Shown here piece after piece: positions 33,920-43,191 of a stretch of DNA of 64,000 bases (position 1 is the first letter of the stretch; each line of letters opens with the position of its first letter). Both the position numbers and the translations under genes were made by a program. Source of the DNA: Dietzia sp. JS16-p6b (GTDB lineage Bacteria > Actinomycetota > Actinomycetes > Mycobacteriales > Mycobacteriaceae). The notes beneath the pieces were generated by a model, which searched no databases, was not told the DNA's origin, and was given only the letters and a program-made list of their open reading frames with translations. Location of the stretch: positions 3,196,001 to 3,260,000 of the forward strand of contig NZ_CP024869.1 of assembly GCF_003052165.1 (NCBI RefSeq), in the 5' to 3' direction.

Positions 33920-35451
33920 CCCCGCGGCTCGGTAGGTCCCGCTCGGTCCGGTGGTGGTACTCGGCACGCCTGCGCATCACACTCGGCATCACGCTCACCT
34001 CGGCGGCCGTGTTCACCGCGATGGTCCTGTTCACCCTGCAGGTGCTCTACCTCACGGCCGAGCGGACGACGGACCTGCGACTCAATCGGGAGGCCGCCGA
34101 CTTCACGACCTTCATCGATGCCGGGGTGCTGCCGTCGTTCGAGACGGAGGACCCCACGACCGAGCAACTCATCCGTGCCTATCTGGCCCAGCAGTACCCG
34201 TCGCCCGAGCTCCTCCTCGTGGGGACCGCCACCACGTCGGGCACGCAGTTCACTCTCTCGAGGTTCAGTGTGGAGGAAGATACCCTCTTCCCCCCGTCCA
34301 TGAGGTCCCAGATCCAGCGGATCGGCCTGGTGTCAGACGAGGGTTCGGGGGTCATCGACGGCACCGTGCGCTGGCGGAAGGCCGAGGTCGACGGCCCCGC
34401 AGGCCCGGCCAACATCGTGGTCGCGATCAGCGACGCCCCCACCCGGGAGGAGACCGACCGCGTCGCCGACCTGCTACTGAGCACCGGCGCCGGCGGCATC
34501 GTCCTCAGCGCGCTCGTGGCCTGGCTCCTGGCCGGCCGGATGATCGTCCCGGTCCGTCGGATCCGCGAGGCCGCGGAGACGATCTCGGCCGCGGACCTCT
34601 CCCGTCGGGTCCCGGTCGACGGGCCCGACGAGATCGTCTCGCTGGCCGACACGGTCAACGCGATGCTCGAGCGCGTGGAGGAGGCCTACCGGACGCAGAG
34701 GGAGTTCCTCGATGACGCCGGGCACGAGCTGCGCACCCCCCTCACCGTGGTGCAGGGCAACCTCGACCTCATGCCCGAGGACCCCGATGCCCGGGCGGAG
34801 ACGACCCGGATCATGCAGGACGAGTTGTCGCGGATGACCCGGATCGTCGAGGACCTTCTCACCCTCGCGCGGTCCGATCGGCCGGACTTTCTCCGGACCG
34901 CCCCCACGGACGTGGCGGAACTGGTGTTGGACGTCGAGGCCAAGATCGACGTGATCGCGGACCGGGAGTGGACGGTGCTCCCGTACGCGGAGGACATCGC
35001 CCTACTGGACCAGCATCGGATCACCCAGGCTCTCATCCAGTTCTGCTCCAACGCCGTCCGGTTCACGGGCCCGGGCGACGTCATCGAGATCGGCTGTCGC
35101 GCCATCGCCGCCGGGGACCCGACGGTCCCCGCCGACATGGCGGCGGGTCCGTTGCCCGAACCGCCGGAACGCGAGAACTACCGCCGACGCCTGCTGTGGT
35201 GGGTGCGGGACACGGGGCCCGGTGTCCCGCCCGGCGAGGAGGAGAGCATCTTCGAGCGCTTCCACACCGCCCGCGGGCAGCTCCGCGACGGGCGCGGCGG
35301 TACCGGTCTGGGACTGGCCATCGTCGCGACGATCGCCCGGGCACACGGTGGCCGTGCGTTCGCCTTCAACGCCAAGGGCGGGGGAGCGGCCTTCTGCATC
35401 GTCATCCCCTGTATCCCCGCGAGCAACGACTCAGGGGACGACACGGACTGA
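33916..35451 (+). CDS. Two-component sensor histidine kinase (TcrY/TrcS-like)
   Basis: 511 residues. TM1 about 18-47, an extracytoplasmic sensor domain of about 135 residues, TM2 about 183-205, HAMP (about 206-258), HisKA with the phosphorylated H270 in 'DDAGHELRTPLTVVQ', and HATPase_c with 'QALIQFCSNAVRFT' (N-box), 'RDTGPGVP' (G1), 'IFERFHTA' (F-box) and 'GGTGLGLAIV' (G2). The last 15 residues are polar. GTG start overlaps the Pro-rich gene's stop. The response regulator follows after 60 bases. Signal unknown. Confidence 0.93.
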   Translation: MTPRLGRSRSVRWWYSARLRITLGITLTSAAVFTAMVLFTLQVLYLTAERTTDLRLNREAADFTTFIDAGVLPSFETEDPTTEQLIRAYLAQQYPSPELLLVGTATTSGTQFTLSRFSVEEDTLFPPSMRSQIQRIGLVSDEGSGVIDGTVRWRKAEVDGPAGPANIVVAISDAPTREETDRVADLLLSTGAGGIVLSALVAWLLAGRMIVPVRRIREAAETISAADLSRRVPVDGPDEIVSLADTVNAMLERVEEAYRTQREFLDDAGHELRTPLTVVQGNLDLMPEDPDARAETTRIMQDELSRMTRIVEDLLTLARSDRPDFLRTAPTDVAELVLDVEAKIDVIADREWTVLPYAEDIALLDQHRITQALIQFCSNAVRFTGPGDVIEIGCRAIAAGDPTVPADMAAGPLPEPPERENYRRRLLWWVRDTGPGVPPGEEESIFERFHTARGQLRDGRGGTGLGLAIVATIARAHGGRAFAFNAKGGGAAFCIVIPCIPASNDSGDDTD

Positions 35452-35511
35452 TGTGACGCTCGAAACACGCGTTCCCCGTGGGATACTCCATTGTCGGAGA
35501 AGGAGGGTTGC

Positions 35512-36174
35512 ATGACGAACGTTCTCGTCGTGGAGGATGACGATCTCATCCGCTCGGTACTGGTCAAGGCACTCGGCGGCGCCGAGTACACCGCACTCGA
35601 GGCTGTGGACGGAGAGAGCGCGCGATCCATCCTGTCGACCATCTCCGACATCGACCTCATGCTGCTCGACATCGGGCTGCCGGACGTCGACGGCCTGGCG
35701 CTGCTCCGGGAGGCGCGCGACCGCGGCTTCGCCGCACCCGTCATCATCCTCACGGCCCGTGACACCGTCGCGAACACCGTCGAGGGCCTGGACTCCGGTG
35801 CGAACGACTACATGGTCAAGCCGTTCCGGGTGCCGGAGCTGCTCGCCCGCATCCGGCTCCGTCTGCGCGAGCACGAGGCGTCAGAGGACCCGGGGATCCT
35901 CGAGCACGCCGGGATGAGACTGGACATCCGCACGCGCCGGGTCGAGGTCGACGGTCGCATCCAGGAACTGACCAACCGTGAGTACTCGCTGCTGGAGATG
36001 CTGCTGCGCAACAAGGGCGAGACCATCAGCCGTGAGCAGTTGCTCGAGAGCGTGTGGGGTATGGACTTCGACCCCGGGTCGAACATCGTCAACGTCTACA
36101 TCCGGTCGTTGCGGCGCAAGATCGGGGAGAACAAGGTCCACACCGTGCGGGGCGTCGGCTACCGCGTGGAGTGA
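35512..36174 (+). CDS. Two-component response regulator, OmpR/PhoB family
   Basis: 220 residues. Receiver domain (about 1-118) with acidic pocket 'VVEDDDL', phospho-acceptor D53 in 'LMLLDIGLPDVDG', T in 'ILTARD' and K in 'MVKPFRVPELLARI'; C-terminal winged helix (about 128-218) with 'LTNREYSLLEMLLRNKGETISREQLLESVWG' and 'VNVYIRSLRRKIG'. ATG at 35512 is preceded by AGGAGGG. Partner of the kinase upstream; the 60-base gap has GATACT at about 35482-35487, so it may also have its own promoter. Confidence 0.95.
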   Translation: MTNVLVVEDDDLIRSVLVKALGGAEYTALEAVDGESARSILSTISDIDLMLLDIGLPDVDGLALLREARDRGFAAPVIILTARDTVANTVEGLDSGANDYMVKPFRVPELLARIRLRLREHEASEDPGILEHAGMRLDIRTRRVEVDGRIQELTNREYSLLEMLLRNKGETISREQLLESVWGMDFDPGSNIVNVYIRSLRRKIGENKVHTVRGVGYRVE

Positions 36175-36202
36175 GTTCGCGCGGGATCGCGTCGGCTCTG
36201 GT

Positions 36203-36238
36203 GGCGGGCCGGGAAACCCGGTGAGGTCCCGGCCCGCC
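36203..36238. terminator. Bidirectional hairpin between the response regulator and aldehyde dehydrogenase genes
   Basis: Perfect 12-bp G/C-rich stem (36203-36214 with 36227-36238) and a 12-nt loop, between convergent genes that end at 36174 and 36261. Confidence 0.75.
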
Positions 36239-36260
36239 GGTCAGGTGCGCGGTCAGCGAC

Positions 36261-37730
36261 TCACCTGGGGGGCTCCCACCCGAACGGCATGAGCACGCTC
36301 TGCAGCTCGCAGTAGGCGTCCAGCCCCTCGGGCCCGTTCTCGCGTCCGAGTCCGGAATTCTTGAATCCGCCGAACGGGGCGCTCGGGTCGAAGGCGTACC
36401 AGTTGATGCCCATGGTGCCGGTGCGCACCCGCTGCGCCACGGCGAGCGCGGCGTCCGGGTCGGCCGAGTAGACGGCGCCGGCGAGGCCGAACTCGGAGTC
36501 GTTGGCGATCTGCACGGCCTCGTCGACGGTGTCGTACGCGATGACCTGGAGCACGGGCCCGAAGATCTCCTCCTGCGCGATGGTCATGGAGTTGTCGACG
36601 TCGGTGAACACGGTCGGCTGGACGAAGGCACCCTCGGCGACGCCGGCGGGCAGTCCCTCGACCTTCCCGCCGCCGTAGGCGATGGTCGCGCCCTCCTCGA
36701 CACCCTTGCGGATGTACCCCTCGACGCTGTCCTTCTGCTTGTGATTGGCCAGCGGCCCGAAGGCGGTGCCCTCGTCGGACGGGTCACCGACCGGCATGGC
36801 CTTGACGTTCTCGACCAGCGCGTCGACCACCTCGGCGTAGCGCGACCGGGGGGCGAGGATACGGTTCTGGGACACACACGCCTGCCCGGAGTTCATCAGC
36901 GCGGAGAACACCATGGTGCCGGCGTGGGCGGCGATGTCCGCGTCATCGAGGATGATCGCCGCGCTCTTGCCGCCGAGCTCGAGCGAACACCGGGTGAGGT
37001 TCCGGGCGGCGATGCCCGCGATGTGCTTTCCGACATCGGTGGATCCGGTGAACGAGATCTTGTCGACCTCCGGGTGGGAGACCAGGTGGTCGCCCACGGA
37101 ACTCGGGCCGGTGACGACCGACAGCACCCCCTCGGGCAGCCCGGCCTCGCGGAACAGGTCCGCCAGCCACAGGGCGGAGAGCGGGGTCGCGGACGACGGC
37201 TTGAGGATCACCGAGCTGCCCGAGAGCAGGGCCGGGCCGAGCTTGGCCGAGTTGAGGTAGAGCGGAACGTTCCACGCGGTGACGGCGGCGACCACCCCGA
37301 CGGGCTGGCGGGTCACCACGGAGGCGCCGAAGTCACCCTGCCGAACCTCGGACCACGGGAAATCGGTGGCCAGCTTCGCGTAGTAGCGCAGCACCGCGAG
37401 GGTGGGCGTCACCTGGATCATCGCAGCCGTGCCCGTGGGGGTGCCCATCTCGTCGGAGAGGATGCGGCAGACCTCTGCCTGGCGCTCCTCGAGCATGTCG
37501 GCGACCCGCCCGATCAGCGCGCCACGCTCCGCGGGCGGGGTGCGCCGCCACACGCCCGATTCGAAGGAGTCGCGGGCCTGGCTGACCATTTCGTCGACGT
37601 CCTCGGTGGTGGTCTCGGCCACCCTCCCGACGACGGCGTTCGTGGCCGGTGACGTCACCTCGAGAACACCCGTGGTGATGGGATCGGTCCAGCGGGTGCC
37701 GGAGAAGAGTTTGTCATGGACGACGACCAC
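36261..37730 (-). CDS. Aldehyde dehydrogenase family protein (Rv0223c type)
   Basis: 489 residues from GTG 37730, chosen for the GGAGG site 5 nt upstream; a longer form from GTG 37769 is less likely because a TACTAT -10 box ends only 3 nt before it. NAD(P)-dependent oxidation of aldehydes to acids. Motifs: 'TAWNVPLYL', 'FTGSTDVGKHIA', 'LELGGKSAAIILDDAD' (general base Glu), 'SGQACVSQNRIL' (nucleophile Cys) and 'EEIFGPVLQVI'. Starts the block of genes matching Rv0223c-Rv0228; substrate not known. Confidence 0.93.
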   Translation of the reverse strand: MVVVHDKLFSGTRWTDPITTGVLEVTSPATNAVVGRVAETTTEDVDEMVSQARDSFESGVWRRTPPAERGALIGRVADMLEERQAEVCRILSDEMGTPTGTAAMIQVTPTLAVLRYYAKLATDFPWSEVRQGDFGASVVTRQPVGVVAAVTAWNVPLYLNSAKLGPALLSGSSVILKPSSATPLSALWLADLFREAGLPEGVLSVVTGPSSVGDHLVSHPEVDKISFTGSTDVGKHIAGIAARNLTRCSLELGGKSAAIILDDADIAAHAGTMVFSALMNSGQACVSQNRILAPRSRYAEVVDALVENVKAMPVGDPSDEGTAFGPLANHKQKDSVEGYIRKGVEEGATIAYGGGKVEGLPAGVAEGAFVQPTVFTDVDNSMTIAQEEIFGPVLQVIAYDTVDEAVQIANDSEFGLAGAVYSADPDAALAVAQRVRTGTMGINWYAFDPSAPFGGFKNSGLGRENGPEGLDAYCELQSVLMPFGWEPPR

Positions 37731-37804
37731 GGGGACCTCCGCGAGGTAGAAAACGAGAACGCGTTCCACTTCATAGTAGACGAGTGTCCGACTTCGCGCG
37801 GCGG

Positions 37805-38611
37805 CTAGCGCGCCCGCAGCACCAACACGAGATTCGACACCACGACCTCACGCACCACCGGCACCCGCACCAGCCACCACGCCCACCGCGGGTGATACCT
37901 CGGGAAGGCGGCGAGCAGGTCGCCCGATCCCGTCCCACGCGCCCACTCGAGACCCTCCGCGCACCCCACTCGGAACAGGGATTCGCCGTACACGTTCTTC
38001 GGAGGTCGGCCGTGGCGACGTTCGTACAGCCGCCGCGCGCGCTCCCCACCCAGATAGTGCGTCAACCCCATCTCGTGGCCACCGAACGGGCCGTACCAGA
38101 GGGTGTAGGAGACCACGACGAGGCCACCGGGCCTCGTCACCCTGAGCATCTCCTCGGCCATCGTCCAGGGCTCGGGCACGTGCTCGGCCACGTTGGAGGA
38201 GATGCACACGTCCACCGATCCCGACCGGATGGGCAGCGACATCCCGCTCCCCCGGACCGACCCCGCCTGGTCCAGTCCGGCTGCCGACATCTCCCCCACA
38301 TCGGGTTCGACGGAGACGTAGCGCGCCCCCTCGGCGGCGTAGGCATCCGAGAAGTACCCGGGCCCGCCCCCCACGTCGAGCACCGTGAGGCCCGGCAGCC
38401 TCGACCCCGGCCCGGCCGGCAGCAGGTCCCCGGCTTCCGCCCACAGGTCCGCCACAAGGTCGACCGTGTCGCGCGCCAGGCCGGAATAGAAGGCATCCGG
38501 GTCGGACTGCTCGAGCGGGAACGACCGAAGGAGGCCGAGCGAGCGTCCGAGACTCGCCCGGCGGGCCACCGAACGGAGCGCGCCGGACCGATGATCTGCA
38601 GGTGGGGTCAC
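37805..38611 (-). CDS. SAM-dependent methyltransferase (Rv0224c type)
   Basis: 268 residues. Class I fold with 'GLTVLDVGGGPGYFSDAYA' (SAM loop, about 89-107), 'VSVEPD' strand, 'GMSLPIRSGSVDVCISSNVAEHVPEPW' and 'RVTRPGGLVVVSY'. A C-terminal hydrophobic stretch ('WAWWLVRVPVVREVVVSNLVLVL') suggests membrane association. GTG 38611 has TATCGT 7 nt upstream. Back to back with the GT4 glycosyltransferase gene (56-base shared spacer), matching Rv0224c/Rv0225. A role in modifying an envelope lipid or glycan is likely. Confidence 0.88.
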   Translation of the reverse strand: MTPPADHRSGALRSVARRASLGRSLGLLRSFPLEQSDPDAFYSGLARDTVDLVADLWAEAGDLLPAGPGSRLPGLTVLDVGGGPGYFSDAYAAEGARYVSVEPDVGEMSAAGLDQAGSVRGSGMSLPIRSGSVDVCISSNVAEHVPEPWTMAEEMLRVTRPGGLVVVSYTLWYGPFGGHEMGLTHYLGGERARRLYERRHGRPPKNVYGESLFRVGCAEGLEWARGTGSGDLLAAFPRYHPRWAWWLVRVPVVREVVVSNLVLVLRAR

Positions 38612-38667
38612 AGCGGAGACGATACCGGCGGACCCGCGCCCGATCCGCGCTGCGTACAGTGTGCGCC

Positions 38668-39915
38668 GTGGCTCGAATCCTGCTGTTGTGCTGGCGCGAC
38701 AGCACCCATCCGCAGGGCGGCGGCAGTGAGCGCTACCTGGAGCACGTCGCGGACGGTCTGGCGGCCGCAGGGCACACCGTCGTCTACCGGACCTCCCGTC
38801 CCCGCGGAGCGTCCCGTTCGGACGTGAGACGAGGCCCCGCCGGGGCGGGTGTCACGATCAGCCGCGGCGGTGGCCGCTTCACCGTCTACCCGCGGGCACT
38901 CGGGGCGATCCTCCTCGGTCGGTTCGGGGTGGGCCCGCTCGGCCGGGTGCGACGACCCGACGTCGTGGTCGACACCCAGAACGGCGTCCCGTTCTTCTCC
39001 CGCTTCGCCACCTCCGCGCCCGTGGTGGTGCTGGTCCACCACATCCACCGCGAACAATGGCCCGTCGCCGGGTGGCTTGTCTCGAGGATCGGCTGGTGGA
39101 TCGAATCGCGCCTCTCGCCGCGCGTGCACTCGGACAGCCAGTACGTCACCGTGTCGCTGCCGTCGGCGGAGGAGCTCGTCGAGCTGGGAGTGTCCCCGGA
39201 GCGGATCGCGGTGGTCCGCAACGGTCTGGACCCGCTGCCCGACGGCGTGCGGCCGGGCGCACCCGGGACCCGCGCCGACGGCCCGCGCCTGGCGGTGTTG
39301 TCCCGACTGGTGCCGCACAAGCACGTCGAAGACGCCCTGGACGTCGTGGCGGCGCTCCGCGAGAGCCACCCCCGGCTGGTACTGGACGTCATCGGAAGTG
39401 GGTGGTGGGCCGACCGCCTCCGCGAGTACGCGTCCGAACGGGGTCTGGACTATGCCCCGGACGGTCCCGGGCCCCGCCACACCGCGGGTGCGGTCGTGTT
39501 CCACGGTCACGTGGACGAGGCCACCAAGCACCGGATCCTCGCCGCCGCGTCTGTCCACCTCATGCCCTCGAGGAAAGAGGGGTGGGGCCTGGCCGTCTCC
39601 GAGGCCGCGCAGCACGGCGTCCCCACCATCGGATACCACCACGCGGCCGGGCTGCGGGACTCGATCGACGACGGCGCGACCGGCCTGCTCGTGGACGACG
39701 TCGCGGCCATGACGACGGCCACCGGGCGTCTGCTCGACGATTCCGGACTCCGTGACCGGATGGGCGAGGCCGCGCGACGCAAGGCCGCCGCGCTCTCGTG
39801 GCCCGCGACCGCGGCGGCGATGGCGGAGGTCCTCACCGCCGTCACCGAAGGGCGACGGGTCACCGGGGTGATCGGCGGCCCACCGCGACGAGGACCAATG
39901 CCGCCAGAGCGGTGA
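38668..39915 (+). CDS. GT4-family glycosyltransferase (Rv0225 type)
   Basis: 415 residues. N-terminal Rossmann domain 'RILLLCWRDSTHPQGGGSERYLEHVADGL' with the Gly-rich acceptor loop, and GT-B C-terminal domain with 'RLAVLSRLVPHKHVEDAL', 'LDVIGSGWW' and the retaining-GT signature 'SRKEGWGLAVSEAAQHGVPTIGY' (E-x7-E). GTG 38668 lies 7 nt after TACAGT. Donor and acceptor unknown; context suggests a cell-envelope glycolipid or polymer. Its last 56 bases overlap the convergent frameshifted membrane-protein gene. Confidence 0.92.
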   Translation: MARILLLCWRDSTHPQGGGSERYLEHVADGLAAAGHTVVYRTSRPRGASRSDVRRGPAGAGVTISRGGGRFTVYPRALGAILLGRFGVGPLGRVRRPDVVVDTQNGVPFFSRFATSAPVVVLVHHIHREQWPVAGWLVSRIGWWIESRLSPRVHSDSQYVTVSLPSAEELVELGVSPERIAVVRNGLDPLPDGVRPGAPGTRADGPRLAVLSRLVPHKHVEDALDVVAALRESHPRLVLDVIGSGWWADRLREYASERGLDYAPDGPGPRHTAGAVVFHGHVDEATKHRILAAASVHLMPSRKEGWGLAVSEAAQHGVPTIGYHHAAGLRDSIDDGATGLLVDDVAAMTTATGRLLDDSGLRDRMGEAARRKAAALSWPATAAAMAEVLTAVTEGRRVTGVIGGPPRRGPMPPER

Positions 39916-41676
39916 CCAGCCACAGCACGTGCGCCGCGAGGACCACGGCCCGGGAGGCCTCGGACGCGGACGGCGGCGCCGAGAGCTCCCGGCCGTCCGT
40001 CCCACCCAGCTCGTAGAGGACGAGTTCGGGATCGGCGAACCTCGTCGTCGCCGCCGACACGGTCCGGGCGGACTCCCCCCGGGGGCCGGTGGAGGTGCGC
40101 TCGTCGAGCACCCACCGCACCCCCAGTCCGGTCAGCGCGCGGGGCTCGTCTCCGCGTAGCAGCGCCTCGGTGGCCTCGCGAGCGCGGTCCCCCTCCCCCG
40201 CCACCGTGCCGGCACCGCCCACCACCAGATCACCGGGGACCAGGACCCGGGTGTCGAGCATCCGGGGGCGGGGTCGAGCACAGCGGCCCCACCGGCCCAG
40301 ATCGGGGTGGAGCGGAACGACCCGGCCGGCAGGACCAGCATGTCCCCGGGCCGGCCGTCGACGATATCCGCCACCCGGGCCCACCCCTCTCCATACGTGA
40401 CCGGACGGAGCGAGTCCCACAGCACGCGCGGGGCGTCGGGTACGGCGGCGACGGCGACTGCCGTGAGCACCACCGCCGCCCCGACGGGCCGCAGCCGGGG
40501 GGCGAGCGCCCGGGCGGCCAGGCCCCAGGCGAGCACGGTGGCCGGCAGGGCGAGCGCCACGAACTTCTGGGTGTCACGCAGCAGGCCCGCCGCCGGGATC
40601 GCGTCGAGGAGCGCGGTGAGCGCGGCGATCCCCGGGCCTGTCGCCGAGAGGGCCACGAGCAGCCAGGTGACCAGTGCGAGGGGGACCGTGGCGCGGACCA
40701 CCGGGTCACGACGAGCACGCCACAGACCGGGCGCCGCCACGGTCCAGACGGCCAGGAGGAGCACCAGTGCGACGGCCGCCCACCAGCTCCCGCGGGAGGG
40801 CGGGACGGCCGCCGAGTTCCAGATCCCGCCCAGCGCCACCACCGAGCCAAGGGTGCCGATCCCGGTCTCGGCGCGGGCCGCGAACGCGGCGACCCCGGGG
40901 CCCCCTCCGCCCTCGCTCACGCCACCCACCCCGCCGCTCCCGAGCGCAGTGGCCAGCACCCAGGGCAGCGCGGTCACCGCGGCCGCCACCGCGAGCACGG
41001 CGGCCGACCCCGCCCGTCGGCGCGCGCCGCAGGCCAGCGACACCGCTGCGGCCACCACCGCCAGCACCCAGCCCGTCGGGGTGAGCCCCGCCACGGCCAC
41101 CGCCGCGCACGCCGCCGCGACGCGGGGCCTCGGACCGGCCACCAGCACCGGCAACGTCACGACCGCGGCCACCCCGGCCAGCAGCGACCAGTGGCCCTGG
41201 AGCAGACGCTCCACGACCAGCGGATTCCAGACCGCCACCACGACGGCCGGCAGCCTCACCAGGTGGCCCGCCCACCCCGGGGTGTCGAGGCCCGCGCTGG
41301 TCGTCCCGCGGGCCACCTGCCGGACCAGAGCGCCCGCGGCGACCGCGATCCACACGCAGAACGCCGCCGCGAGCAGCCCCGTCAGCGGCCACACCGGCAG
41401 TCCGATGCCCTCCAGAGCGCGGGTCGCCCAGGTCACCGCCACGTCCTGGGGCACCGCCCGCGCCGCCGACTCGCCGAGGCCCAGAGCGGCGTCCGACAGC
41501 GGCGGCGTGGGGGTGGCCACCCAGTCCCGGAGCAACGGGAACCCCGGGCGGGCCAGGCCGGCCAACAGCAGCACCGTGATCACCACCCCGACCGCGGCAT
41601 CCACCGCGACGTCCACCCGCGGCCCCCGACCCGGACCCGCGGGCCCGGGTGGCGGACCGGACCCGGTGGCTGACAT
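39860..41676 (-). pseudogene. Large polytopic membrane protein (Rv0226c type), single-base frameshift in the sequence given
   Basis: Two reading frames are both convincing and join into one product of about 605 residues. From ATG 41676 the frame encodes 10-12 TM helices and a soluble start 'RPGDMLVLPAGSFRSTPIWAGGAAVLDPAP'. At about 40264-40273, a GGGGGCGGGG run, the sense continues in another frame with 'RMLDTRVLVPGDLVVGG...GLGVRWVLDERT' and a final TM helix ('VVLAAHVLWLVTALAALVLVAVG') to the stop at 39860. The span is 1817 bases, one short of a whole number of codons, so one missing base in the G5 run explains it. Could be sequencing error or a real mutation. Positional counterpart of Rv0226c, a probable GT-C-like or transport protein. 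Confidence 0.8.
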
Positions 41677-41739
41677 GGGCACATTCCACCATGCCGTCCG
41701 ACGCGCCGGGGTCGCGGGCGACACCCTACGATCACCGGT

Positions 41740-42978
41740 GTGGACCCTCAGGCACGCGCGGCGTCACCCGGTTCCGCGACCAGGCGTTTCCTGACCGGTG
41801 CCGGGGCGGTGACGCTCGGGTCCCTGGTGGCCAACATCGCCGCGTACCTGCTGCACCTGCCGGCGTCCCGCTGGCTCGGGCCCGAGGGGTACGGCGCGTT
41901 CGCCGCCCTGCTCTCCGCCCAGCTGCTGGTCGCGGTGCCGTCGCTGGCGCTCCAGGCCGTCGTGGCGCGGGAGCTCGTCAGAGGGGTCCCGCACGAGGCA
42001 CTGCGCTCCCTGGGCGCGCGGGTCGCGCTGCTCGTGGCCCTCATCGCGGCGCTCACCGTGGTCCCGGTGGCACACCTGCTCGACACCCCGGTACTCGCCA
42101 CCGCGGCCGCGTTGTCCCCCGGGCCGGTGTTGTGCCTGCTCGCCGCCGAGCAGGGTCTGCTGCAGGGCGCCGAGCGGTTCCGCGCCCTCGCGGCGGTCCT
42201 CGCCCTGGCGGGAGCCGGAAAGGTCATCCCGGCGGTCGCCGTGCTGGCCGCGGGCGGCGGGGTCGGGGCGGCGCTCGCGGCGGGCGCGGTCGGCGTGGCG
42301 GGTGCCTGGCTCGTGGCCCGTCTGGTGGCCGCCGGGGTGGGCAGGTCGACCACGACGAGGGGTTCACGCAACCGGGCCGGCGGCGCCGTCGTGTCGTCCC
42401 CCGGTGTGACGGCCGTGTTGGCCGCCGGCCAGGTCCAGCTGGTGATGATGGCGTTGACCTCGGTCGACCTTCTTCTGGCGCGGGCTCTGCTCTCGCCCGA
42501 GGACGCCGGCCGCTACGCGCTCGGCGCGGTGGCCGCCAAGGCCGCGTTCTGGCTACCCCAGGCGGTCGGCACCGTGCTCTACCCGAGGATGGCCGACCCC
42601 GCCGGTCACCGCGGTGCGGTCCGCTCGGCCGTGGGCGTACTGCTCGGGATCGGTGCGGTGGTGGTGCTCGCCGCCGCGGTGGCGGCGCCACTCGTGCCGA
42701 CCGTGGTGGGCGAGGGCTACCGGCCGGTCACCGGGGTCCTGTGGGCTTTCGCGAGCCTCGGCGTCACCCTGAGCGTCCTGCAGGCGTTCCTCCTGTCGAC
42801 CATCGCCACCAACCGGACCGTGGAGGCGGGGATCGCGTGGGTCGGCCTGCTGCTCGCCGCAGCGGCCGTGTGGGCGGTGCCCCGGGAGTTGTCCTCGGTT
42901 CTCGGGGCGACCCTCGTCGTCGTCGTCCTCACCACCCTCGCCGCCGGCTGGCGGGCCCTGCGGGTCCGTCCCGCCTGA
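41740..42978 (+). CDS. Polysaccharide/lipid flippase-like membrane protein (MOP superfamily)
   Basis: 412 residues with about 12 TM helices. N-terminal 'GAVTLGSLVANIAAYLLHLPASRWLGPEGYGAFAALLSAQ' is the Wzx/MurJ-type first-helix pair with the GP-x-x-YG motif. No catalytic residues are expected. GTG 41740 lies 7 nt after TACGAT (41727-41732). Likely moves an undecaprenyl- or decaprenyl-linked glycan; which one is not shown. In M. tuberculosis nothing corresponding lies between Rv0226c and Rv0227c as far as I recall. Ends ahead of a perfect hairpin. Confidence 0.85.
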   Translation: MDPQARAASPGSATRRFLTGAGAVTLGSLVANIAAYLLHLPASRWLGPEGYGAFAALLSAQLLVAVPSLALQAVVARELVRGVPHEALRSLGARVALLVALIAALTVVPVAHLLDTPVLATAAALSPGPVLCLLAAEQGLLQGAERFRALAAVLALAGAGKVIPAVAVLAAGGGVGAALAAGAVGVAGAWLVARLVAAGVGRSTTTRGSRNRAGGAVVSSPGVTAVLAAGQVQLVMMALTSVDLLLARALLSPEDAGRYALGAVAAKAAFWLPQAVGTVLYPRMADPAGHRGAVRSAVGVLLGIGAVVVLAAAVAAPLVPTVVGEGYRPVTGVLWAFASLGVTLSVLQAFLLSTIATNRTVEAGIAWVGLLLAAAAVWAVPRELSSVLGATLVVVVLTTLAAGWRALRVRPA

Positions 42979-43092
42979 GCGTCCGGGATGGCCGAGCGTC
43001 CGAGCGCACTCAGCCCCCGACGTCGTGCCGGGTCTCTCCGCGCAGCGTTTCCCCGGCACGGCCTCGCGGCGGCGGACAGACCACCAGGCCAG

Positions 43093-43158
43093 CCGACGAG
43101 AAGAGCGTTCCGCACACCCGCCTCTCGGGCGATGTGAGCGGAACGCTCTTCTCGTCGG
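43093..43158. terminator. Bidirectional terminator, perfect 21-bp stem
   Basis: 43093-43113 and 43138-43158 are exact inverted copies of 21 bases (arm begins CCGACGAGAAGAGCG), with a 24-nt loop that can form a second small stem. It sits between the convergent flippase and DUF3068 genes. It ends in no T-run, but its AAGAGCG/CGCTCTT arms supply one on both strands only weakly. Confidence 0.75.
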
Positions 43159-43191
43159 TCCGGGTCGGCGGGGACCGGGGTCAGCGGGAGG

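Noticed and set aside
36261-37769. GTG 37769 as start of the aldehyde dehydrogenase
   Set aside because: A TACTAT -10 box ends 3 nt before it, too close; GTG 37730 has a GGAGG site and fits the family N-terminus better.
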